A DNA stretch of 6,512 nucleotides. It comes from SZUA-22 sp039714835. Lineage in GTDB: Bacteria; Bacteroidota; Ignavibacteria; Ignavibacteriales; Melioribacteraceae. A program made the position numbers and the translations under genes. Shown piece by piece: positions 1-6,058 of the stretch. The stretch is taken from positions 1 to 6,512 of the forward strand of contig JBDLIN010000216.1 in the NCBI GenBank assembly GCA_039714835.1, in the 5' to 3' direction. Under the pieces are notes generated by a model. That model did not search any database, was not told the DNA's origin, and saw only the letters and a program-made list of their open reading frames with translations. The first letter of the stretch is position 1, and the number at the start of each line of letters is the position of its first letter.

Positions 1-25
1 CAGTCGGTGGTTAGTTGGCAGTTAA
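1..25. repeat. Possible end of a degenerate heptamer repeat tract
   Basis: Copies of a CAGTTGG-like heptamer appear as CAGTCGG (1-7), TAGTTGG (12-18) and CAGTTAA (19-25), with a 4-base slip after the first. This could be the decayed edge of a short tandem repeat tract continuing off the left end. With only about three imperfect units visible, chance similarity is possible. Confidence 0.2.
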
Positions 26-222
26 TAATAAAAATGAATATTTGACTAAAGCCCATATATTTAGGGCTAAATTCCGATATCGAAATTGTACCAAAAAAAC
101 ACCCTGACTGAAGACAGTGCAAAATGATGTTTACATCTGAGCCATCTGATATTTGGGCAGAATCCTGCAGTAAACCTGTCTACCATACCTAATCTTTGAA
201 ATCCGGCAGGCAGGTTCAGTGT
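1..222. other. Non-coding left-end region with small dyads and short repeats
   Basis: I see no convincing gene here: frames on both strands are broken by stops and only peptides of about 20 codons are possible. Visible structure includes a 5-bp inverted repeat AGCCC/GGGCT (50-54 and 64-68), a dyad GATGT-TT-ACATC (126-137), a direct repeat of ATCTGA (135-140 and 144-149), a small GCAG/CTGC hairpin (157-168) and a locally GC-rich tract CCGGCAGGCAGG (203-214). None matches an RNA gene or riboswitch that I recognise. The region lies downstream of the operon terminator, so it is probably a spacer before a gene beyond the left edge. Confidence 0.6.
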
Positions 223-256
223 AAATAAAAAATCCCCCGCCAAAGACGAGGGATTT
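223..256 (-). terminator. Rho-independent terminator of the susCD operon
   Basis: Read on the minus strand, the arms at 246-256 and 230-240 pair as an 11-bp stem AAAUCCCUCGU / GCGGGGGAUUU with two U-G wobbles. An inner C-G pair (241/245) leaves a 3-base loop. The stem is followed at once by a T-rich tail (TTTTTT, then ATTT). On the plus strand the two wobbles become C/A mismatches and no T tract follows, so it should act mainly on leftward transcription. It starts 28 bases after the stop codon of the third operon gene, which fits the end of the operon. Confidence 0.85.
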
Positions 257-284
257 ATGAAGGTATAAGTGTCTAATTTAAAAA

Positions 285-992
285 CTACATACTTACATCA
301 AAAGTAGTTGTTTCTGACTCACCAAAGGCACCGCCAGATACAATTTCTGTATTGTTATAGATCAAACTATAGCTATTTGTTCCATCCCCATAAGCATCGT
401 AGATTGTAAAAGTATATGTTCCATCTTCTAAACAGAATGCTTTAGAAAAAGAAGTTTGTCCAGCATATGATCCAATTTCAGCAGAGGCAACAGTGTTATT
501 GTCAGAATCCAATAATTCCCAGCCAGTTTCTTCAGGCCAATCATCAAACGTAATGTTTAATATCACTTCGTTTAAAGGGCATACCTGTTTTATATTTAGG
601 GTAATTCTCTCTCCAATGAATAGTCCATCAGTTGGTTCGATCTCTAATACCAGAGTTTCTCCTTCTTCACCAATGTTCAAATCTGAAATAGTGACAGGGA
701 TTATACCTATATTAGAATTTGCAGGCACTGTTACCGATGAAGGGATATCATAAGAGGCAGGATCTGCTGATGATAAGTCTGCTGATACATTAATATTAAA
801 AGTTCTGTCAACACCAGATGTCTTAGTAGTATATATTTTAATATCATTTGTGGTAGTACCATTTAATTCAACTCCAAAATTGTAAGAAGAGCTTTCGAAA
901 GTAACATAATCGATTGTTTCGTCGTCATCTTCACAACTGTTGAATACTATGAATGGTATTGTAATCAGTAATAAAAAGGCTATTTTTTTCAT
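285..992 (-). CDS. Surface lipoprotein with two beta-rich domains, third gene of the susCD operon
   Basis: A predicted 235-residue outer-membrane lipoprotein of unknown precise function. Residues 1-20 form a lipoprotein signal peptide (MKK, hydrophobic run, then F-N-S-C with the lipidated Cys at 20). The following E-D-D-D-E resembles the acidic lipoprotein export signal of Bacteroidota, which suggests surface exposure. Residues about 28-135 are a beta-rich, Thr/Ser-rich module similar in style to Calx-beta or DUF1735/DUF4843-like domains. Residues about 138-233 resemble a module common in flavobacterial secreted proteins: E-T-G-W-E-L-L-D (155-162), Y-T-F-T-I-Y-D-A-Y-G-D-G (193-204), G-G-A-F-G (220-224), and Cys 138 and 187 that could pair. 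The ATG at 990-992 is chosen because it directly begins the signal peptide; an in-frame TTG at 1017-1019 would overlap a hairpin and add nine residues before it. It lies 57 bases after susD, where SusE/F-like ligand-binding proteins are often found. A binding role is inference; no catalytic motif is seen. Confidence 0.85.
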   Translation of the reverse strand: MKKIAFLLLITIPFIVFNSCEDDDETIDYVTFESSSYNFGVELNGTTTNDIKIYTTKTSGVDRTFNINVSADLSSADPASYDIPSSVTVPANSNIGIIPVTISDLNIGEEGETLVLEIEPTDGLFIGERITLNIKQVCPLNEVILNITFDDWPEETGWELLDSDNNTVASAEIGSYAGQTSFSKAFCLEDGTYTFTIYDAYGDGTNSYSLIYNNTEIVSGGAFGESETTTFDVSM

Positions 993-1017
993 AATTTTTA
1001 TTATTTTTAAAAGATGC

Positions 1018-1041
1018 AAACCACCTCAAACGAGGTGGTTT
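1018..1041 (-). terminator. Intergenic hairpin between susD and the third gene (leaky terminator or processing stem)
   Basis: AAACCACCTC (1018-1027) and GAGGTGGTTT (1032-1041) form a perfect 10-bp stem with a 4-base loop. It begins 8 bases after the susD stop codon. On the minus strand the stem ends in TTT, then GCATC, then TTTT, so the T tract is interrupted. It could terminate part of the transcripts, protect the 3' end of susCD mRNA, or act as an attenuator that lowers expression of the following lipoprotein. Because the 3' arm overlaps the alternative TTG at 1017-1019, it also argues against that codon as a start. Confidence 0.6.
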
Positions 1042-1049
1042 AAATATTT

Positions 1050-2522
1050 CTAGTTATCTATGAAAGGATTGTTTTGAATTTCACTTTGAGGTATTTCAAA
1101 AGTTAATCTATCATCATCATAAGAGATTGATGTTCCAACATCTGATAGGTGATTTGATCCTCTCGAAATTGAGGCTTTATTCCTTTTCATGGCAAGATAA
1201 CTCTTACCTTCACCCCATAATTCTATTCTGGTTTGTAAATAAATTTCATCAAGGAGGGCTTGACCAGATAATGCATCTGCATAGGATGCATCAGGTAATC
1301 TTTGTTCCAATAAAGCTTTCAGACTGTTTTTGGCAGTAGCTTCATCACCGGTGTTTGCGGAGGCTTCAGCATGTAATAGATACATTTCTACGACCCTCAT
1401 ATATACATAATCGGTTGTGATATTTCGCTGTCCACCAATTTGTCTATCCGGATGATAGAATTTATATAGAGGTAATAGATGGTAACCATGTCCCGGATTA
1501 TTATAGAATTGACCTTTTCTTACATCGGAGTCATCTATTGCATCAAATAATGATTGATCCATTGCTTTCCTGTCACCGGCCCATTGATAACTGTATGTAT
1601 ATGCATCCATTTGACCCCACCATGAAACTAAATCTAAGCCATTATCTAATGTCAGGTCAACACCCCACATCCAGCCTGAAGTATTTACATCATTGAATCC
1701 GCCTGTTGCTTCATCTGCATTTACAAGAGAAAAGCCTCCACTTGTGATGATATCTTCAGTTAGATTCTTTACACTTGAGTATTCACCCATAGCTCCATAT
1801 GTATAAGCCAATAAAGCTTTTGCAACAGACTGATTTATTTCATTTTTTTGACTTCTGTTAAAAGTCTCTAACAAAGAAATAGCACTTGTTAAATCACTTT
1901 CAATTAAGCTGTAAACGTCGGATGCAGCACTTTTAGGTTGGTTTGGCTGATTTGGATCTGTATAAATAGGTAAAATCATTTCAGATGGATTGTAACCATT
2001 TTGAAAGAATTGTGCCAAATAAAAATATGAATACGCTCTCATAGCTTTGGTTTGACCCATGATATGTTTGTTAGCTTCCAATTCTGGAACTATTTCATTA
2101 CCACCTAGCGCGTCTATAACCGAATTAGCAGATCTTATGATTCTATAATAATATCTCCAAACCTGATAATTATCCTGAAAAGTGTAATCCTGAGTAGTTT
2201 GAAATTCAGTAATTGAACGATACCATCCGTATGTACTCACAGAAAGAGCCATGTCTCCGGAAAGCATATCACTATAGATATCATAACCTTTTTGGCCAAA
2301 ATCATCATGACCTCCAGTACCTCCTGTGCCTGTTTCAAACATCAAGGTATAGATACCACTTAAACTACCAGCGATAACATCAGGATTATTGGCAGCTGCC
2401 TCTTGTATTTGTTCTTGAGATAAAAACTCAGTAGGGTAAACTTCTAAGAAGTCTTCACTACAACTATAACTAATCCCTGCAATTATGATGAGAGATAGTA
2501 TGTATTTAAATGTTTTTTTCAT
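1050..2522 (-). CDS. SusD/RagB-family outer-membrane nutrient-binding lipoprotein
   Basis: A 490-residue surface lipoprotein expected to cap the neighbouring SusC barrel and capture ligand. The signal peptide ends at Cys21 (S-Y-S-C, then S-E-D-F-L-E). The mature start C-S-E-D-F-L-E-V-Y-P-T is typical of the family. Other family hallmarks are the helical segment W-R-Y-Y-Y-R-I-I-R-S-A-N (122-133), the TPR-like core K-A-M-R-A-Y-S-Y-F-Y-L-A (159-170), R-V-V-E-M-Y-L-L-H-A-E-A (376-387), R-I-E-L-W-G-E-G-K-S-Y-L-A-M-K-R (432-447), and the C-terminal F-E-I-P-Q-S-E-I-Q-N-N-P (475-486). Length is normal for SusD (about 450-600). A glycine-rich stretch T-G-T-G-G-T-G-G-H-D-D (64-74) and aromatic clusters such as W-M-W (284-286) and S-W-W (300-302) could lie near a ligand site, but the substrate (glycan, peptide or other) cannot be read from the sequence. 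The ATG lies 19 bases after the susC stop, indicating one transcript. Its leader has no Shine-Dalgarno sequence, and its start context is almost identical to that of the third gene. Confidence 0.96.
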   Translation of the reverse strand: MKKTFKYILSLIIIAGISYSCSEDFLEVYPTEFLSQEQIQEAAANNPDVIAGSLSGIYTLMFETGTGGTGGHDDFGQKGYDIYSDMLSGDMALSVSTYGWYRSITEFQTTQDYTFQDNYQVWRYYYRIIRSANSVIDALGGNEIVPELEANKHIMGQTKAMRAYSYFYLAQFFQNGYNPSEMILPIYTDPNQPNQPKSAASDVYSLIESDLTSAISLLETFNRSQKNEINQSVAKALLAYTYGAMGEYSSVKNLTEDIITSGGFSLVNADEATGGFNDVNTSGWMWGVDLTLDNGLDLVSWWGQMDAYTYSYQWAGDRKAMDQSLFDAIDDSDVRKGQFYNNPGHGYHLLPLYKFYHPDRQIGGQRNITTDYVYMRVVEMYLLHAEASANTGDEATAKNSLKALLEQRLPDASYADALSGQALLDEIYLQTRIELWGEGKSYLAMKRNKASISRGSNHLSDVGTSISYDDDRLTFEIPQSEIQNNPFIDN

Positions 2523-2541
2523 AATTTATATATTTTTTCAA

Positions 2542-5500
2542 TTAAAATTTCACTCTCAAACCAAGAGAAAAGTTTGTTAATGGCGAGTACAAGTAACGTT
2601 CTGAGGCACCAGTTTCTCTCTGAGTTGGGTTAAATCCATTTCTTTCAGATAGTAGGAAAAGATTATCGCCTGAGAACCATACATTTACGTTTGCTAGTCC
2701 GCTATTAGGAAGATCATCTTCATCAAGTGTAAATCCTATTCTAAAATTATTAAAAGATAAATAATCAGTTTTAGTTAAGAATCTTGTAGAACGAGATGCG
2801 ATATTTGTGTCATATCCACTTGATAGTCTTGGTATATCTGTAATATCTCCAGGGTTTTGCCATCTGTCTCTAATATCAGTACTCCAGTTATTTCCACCAA
2901 TTTTTTCGTTATCCATTAGGTCTTGATAGTTGCCATCAAGTCCATACCCACCATAACTGTAAATAAACTGAGTGCTGATATCAAATTTATATATTTGAGC
3001 ATTTAGTCTAAAAGCACCACTTACTTTTGGAATAGCAGATTTGTTTACATATTTTTGAGTTGCATCAGCATATTTCTTTGTTATTGTTTTGCTAATTGTA
3101 TTATCGGGATTCTCGTTAGTGTATTCGTATAGAGATCCTATTCCTTCACCGCTATCAATTTCTCCGTTATTATTTTCGTCATGATAATATTCATACCACA
3201 TTGCAGATCCATCAGCAGGATCTACTCCAGCCCATTCTCTCATGTAGAAGTCAAATAGAGAGTGGCCAACAGATCTACCAAAAGAACCACTAATGTCTAA
3301 TAATTTTTGTTCACCAGTTGCGGGATCAATTGGCATAGCAGTTAATTCATTGTTCAAAAATGAACCATTAACACTAAAATCTAATTTATAATCTTCCTTA
3401 TTGATGATATGTGTAGCAATATCAAATTCAAAACCACTATTTCTTAATTCTCCATCATTAACAGTTATTATTGCATAACCAACTGAAGGTCCAACTCTTC
3501 TATCGAATAATAAGTTATCAGTGTCTTTAATGTAATAGTCAAAGGAAGTATCAATAAAATTCCAAAGTGAAAATTCTATACCGGTCTGGAACATTTTGGA
3601 AGTTTCCCAAGTCAGATCAGGATTTCCAATATCTCTAGGGGAAATAGCTATATTATCATTTAGGTTGCTAACATTAAATGTATTATATCCCGGATAGAAA
3701 CCAACACCTGCTTGCTCACCTACTGTACCATAACTGGCTTTCAATTTTAAGTAGTTAATAAATTCAGCATCATTCATGAAAGATTCTTCACTGATAATCC
3801 AAGATGCACCAACAGAACCGAAAGTACCCCATTTTTCATTCACAAATCTTGAAGACCCATCATGTCTTATGGAACCTGTCAAATAATATTTGTTGTCAAA
3901 GTTATAATTTACCTGACCAAAATAACTCTCCAAACTCCATTCATCAGTATATGAGGTTGGGGGTGAAGAAACTATTACAAAGTTATTTAAATCATCAATA
4001 TTAGGATCAACCATTTTTGATTTACTGGCTGTATTTGTTTTTCTCAACCAATTGGTAGCTTCATGTGCTGCAAGAACTTCTAATGTATGATTGTTCCAAT
4101 TATTTTTATAACGCAAAAGATTTAACAAGTTATAAGTTCTAAATTCAGTATCTCTCTTAAAGATTGAGCCCCCTTGACCTGCTGCAGATCCAAAAAATGG
4201 ATTATTCAGGTTGTTGTAACGGTTAATGTAATATTGTCCACCAAAAGAGTTTTCTAAAGTAAGGCTCTCAGAGAATTTGAAATTTAATGCAAATTTTGCA
4301 TCAATAGAATTTCTTATAGAATTACTTTTATCATAATGAGCATCGGCAATTGAATTTGTAAGAGCACCAAAGCCTCTTCCTACACCATAATCGTATTCAT
4401 TTCCTCCGTATATAGTTTCAGGAATAAGATTCCCATTTTCATCTCTTAAAAATAATGGATAAATAGACGGGATGTTATCGGTAAACCAAAAAATACTTCC
4501 TGAATCACTAGATTGTCCATTATTGTTGGTTTCTGTTCTTGCATACCCCATATTAAATATGCCTGTTAGCCATGGTTTCACTTCGTGACTTAAATTAGTT
4601 CTTGCAGATAACCTTTCAAAATCAGAATTGATAATTGCTCCTTCATCCTTAATATAACCAAACGAAGTAAAATATCTTGTTTTCTCAGCTCCACCACTCA
4701 TATTTATGTTTGCCTCAGTTCTGTAAGCAGGTTGAAAACCATAATCTTCCCAGTTTTCTGGTTCATATTTCCTTGTTACTCCGGATTTTACTTTTCCGGT
4801 AGCAGGGTCGATAATATCAGCTCCATCAACATTCCAAAGATTGTATTTAGAATCTATTCCATCACCGCCAAATAAATTAGAGTTGGCGTATTCGGCTGGA
4901 TCAGCGGCACCAGTTAAAACACCACGATTGTAGAGTGAATTCCAGGAAATTTCTATATATTCTTCAGGAGAAGTGATTCTGGAATGGCGATCAAGTAAAG
5001 ATACATTAACTCCTGATTTAACATCGACTACAATAGAAGAAGTATTAGCTTTACCTCTTTTAGTATTAATTAAGATAACACCGTTAGCCCCTCTGGCACC
5101 ATAAATTGCTGTTGCTGTTGCATCTTTTAAAACTGTAGTAGATTCAATATCAGCAGGGTTGATTGTGTTTAAAGCTCCAGAAAAAGGAATACCATCAACA
5201 ACGTACAACGGACTTCTATTACCATTAACAGAGCCAAATCCTCTTACACGTATAGTAGGAACTGTACCAGGTTGGCCTGAAGTATTAATTACGGTAACAC
5301 CGGCTACCTCACCTGTTAAAGCTTGAGCTACGTTAGAAACAGATTTCATCTCCAGTACTTCAGCATTTACTGTTTTTACTGTACCGGTAAATGATTTTTT
5401 TGTTGTAGTACCATAACCAACAACTACTACCTCATCAAGAGTATTTGCCTCTGTTACCATTGAAACATTTATAACATCTTCAGTTCCGACCATTTTTGTA

Positions 5501-5739
5501 ACGGTAGTCATACCCATAAAACTAAAGTGAAGTACATCACCCGTCTTTGCAGTAATAGTATAATTACCGTCAAAATCTGTTTCGGTACCTTGTGTTGTAC
5601 CTTCAATCAAAATACTAACTCCCGGTAGTGGTCCTGTTTCATCGGTCACATTTCCGGAAATTGTTTTTTCCTGTGCAAAAGTAAATTGCACTACAAACGC
5701 TAAAAAAAGCGTCAAAACTCCATTAAACTTTGTTTTCAT
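2542..5739 (-). CDS. SusC/RagA-family TonB-dependent outer-membrane transporter
   Basis: A 1065-residue outer-membrane receptor that imports a SusD-bound ligand into the periplasm using TonB/ExbBD energy. A signal peptide is predicted to be cut after A22 (F-T-F-A before Q-E). Residues about 27-95 are a carboxypeptidase-D-regulatory-like domain (I-S-G-N-V-T-D ... G-V-S-I-L-I-E-G-T). L-D-E-V-V-V-V-G-Y-G-T (101-111) is the SusC signature usually taken as the Ton-box region. The plug spans about 115-228, with I-R-V-R-G-F-G-S (163-170), P-L-Y-V-V-D-G-I-P (177-185) and A-I-Y-G-A-R-G-A-N-G-V-I-L-I (211-224). The rest is the 22-strand barrel, including R-H-D-G-S-S-R-F (625-632), and it ends in the expected aromatic residue (L-G-L-R-V-K-F, F1065). 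There is no STN domain, so it is not the FecA-like signalling subtype. An EF-hand-like loop occurs at 854-865. Length and reading frame are intact. It is the first gene of the operon; the ATG at 5737-5739 begins the signal peptide and has no Shine-Dalgarno sequence. The substrate is unknown. Confidence 0.97.
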   Translation of the reverse strand: MKTKFNGVLTLFLAFVVQFTFAQEKTISGNVTDETGPLPGVSILIEGTTQGTETDFDGNYTITAKTGDVLHFSFMGMTTVTKMVGTEDVINVSMVTEANTLDEVVVVGYGTTTKKSFTGTVKTVNAEVLEMKSVSNVAQALTGEVAGVTVINTSGQPGTVPTIRVRGFGSVNGNRSPLYVVDGIPFSGALNTINPADIESTTVLKDATATAIYGARGANGVILINTKRGKANTSSIVVDVKSGVNVSLLDRHSRITSPEEYIEISWNSLYNRGVLTGAADPAEYANSNLFGGDGIDSKYNLWNVDGADIIDPATGKVKSGVTRKYEPENWEDYGFQPAYRTEANINMSGGAEKTRYFTSFGYIKDEGAIINSDFERLSARTNLSHEVKPWLTGIFNMGYARTETNNNGQSSDSGSIFWFTDNIPSIYPLFLRDENGNLIPETIYGGNEYDYGVGRGFGALTNSIADAHYDKSNSIRNSIDAKFALNFKFSESLTLENSFGGQYYINRYNNLNNPFFGSAAGQGGSIFKRDTEFRTYNLLNLLRYKNNWNNHTLEVLAAHEATNWLRKTNTASKSKMVDPNIDDLNNFVIVSSPPTSYTDEWSLESYFGQVNYNFDNKYYLTGSIRHDGSSRFVNEKWGTFGSVGASWIISEESFMNDAEFINYLKLKASYGTVGEQAGVGFYPGYNTFNVSNLNDNIAISPRDIGNPDLTWETSKMFQTGIEFSLWNFIDTSFDYYIKDTDNLLFDRRVGPSVGYAIITVNDGELRNSGFEFDIATHIINKEDYKLDFSVNGSFLNNELTAMPIDPATGEQKLLDISGSFGRSVGHSLFDFYMREWAGVDPADGSAMWYEYYHDENNNGEIDSGEGIGSLYEYTNENPDNTISKTITKKYADATQKYVNKSAIPKVSGAFRLNAQIYKFDISTQFIYSYGGYGLDGNYQDLMDNEKIGGNNWSTDIRDRWQNPGDITDIPRLSSGYDTNIASRSTRFLTKTDYLSFNNFRIGFTLDEDDLPNSGLANVNVWFSGDNLFLLSERNGFNPTQRETGASERYLYSPLTNFSLGLRVKF

Positions 5740-5743
5740 TATG

Positions 5744-5761
5744 TATTAATTTGAATTAATA
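5744..5761. repeat. 8-bp A/T inverted repeat just upstream of the susC start codon
   Basis: TATTAATT (5744-5751) and AATTAATA (5754-5761) are perfect inverted arms around TG. The element starts 5 bases upstream of the susC ATG. As RNA it could form a weak A-U hairpin over the ribosome-loading region; as DNA it could be an operator half-site pair. Because both arms are only A and T in very AT-rich DNA, it may be a chance dyad. Confidence 0.35.
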
Positions 5762-5821
5762 TGAAATAATAATAATCAGCGCGAAACTCTTAATAAAATG
5801 TTAATTGAGCAATGTTTTTAT

Positions 5822-5850
5822 TAAAAATATTCTAATAAAAGTTAAGCAAA
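5822..5850 (-). promoter_or_regulatory. Weak candidate Bacteroidota-type promoter for susCD
   Basis: On the minus strand, TTTG (5847-5850) and TATTTTTA (5822-5829) are separated by 17 bases. They resemble the Bacteroidota primary sigma consensus of TTTG near -33 and TAnnTTTG near -7, but the last base of the -7 box is A instead of G and the spacing is slightly short. Transcription would begin near 5815, giving an untranslated leader of roughly 75 bases. In such AT-rich sequence a match this good can arise by chance. Confidence 0.22.
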
Positions 5851-5864
5851 TTTTAAAGTCAATA

Positions 5865-5943
5865 ATCTTCATTCTGAAGATACAACATTAAAGAAAGGTT
5901 GCGTATAAACTTGTCTGAAATATAGGAATTTATGATCTGAAGA
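5865..5943 (-). repeat. Three TTCAGA direct repeats with an overlapping inverted repeat upstream of susC
   Basis: On the minus strand the core TTCAGA occurs three times in the same orientation, at 5873-5878, 5914-5919 and 5936-5941. Two copies extend to TCTTCAGA. Start-to-start distances are 41 and 22 bases, close to four and two helical turns. The copy nearest susC is part of a perfect 7-bp inverted repeat, ATCTTCA/TGAAGAT (5865-5871 and 5875-5881). Position upstream of the promoter candidate would suit an activator site; no known regulator motif is matched. Confidence 0.3.
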
Positions 5944-6058
5944 ATATTTTAAAATTTATTTTTTAGTTTTTATGGTTGAAATATATTTATTGAATTTGAA
6001 ATGTTATGTAATAAAAGTTGCGAAAAGTTTAGATATTTTATTGGTGTATGGCGGTATA

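Larger units (their letters stand above)
5740..6058. other. AT-rich intergenic region upstream of the susCD operon
   Basis: This 319-base gap lies between the end of the Omp85-like gene and susC, both read leftward. I see no convincing gene, tRNA or known riboswitch in it. It holds a palindrome just before susC, a weak promoter candidate, and three TTCAGA repeats with an inverted repeat, each listed separately. I find no GC-rich hairpin plus T tract that would end the upstream gene, so its transcript may run on or end by another route. The gap is long enough for a separate susCD promoter. Confidence 0.7.

Noticed and set aside
124..192. A 22-codon plus-strand frame from an ATG at 124
   Set aside because: Too short, with no leader signal or recognisable motif; better treated as spacer.
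493..753. An 86-codon open frame on the plus strand
   Set aside because: It lies entirely antisense to the lipoprotein gene, has no signal peptide, recognisable domain or leader, and its composition looks like a complement shadow.
993..1019. TTG at 1017-1019 as an upstream start for the third lipoprotein
   Set aside because: It would add nine residues before a complete lipoprotein signal peptide and would place the start codon within or against the 1018-1041 hairpin; the ATG at 990-992 is a better start.
1127..1339. A 70-codon open frame on the plus strand
   Set aside because: It is antisense to the conserved C-terminal part of susD, which is clearly coding; the peptide shows no recognisable features.
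3804..4004. A 66-codon open frame on the plus strand
   Set aside because: It is antisense to the well-conserved R-H-D-G-S-S-R-F region of susC and shows no sign of being a real protein.
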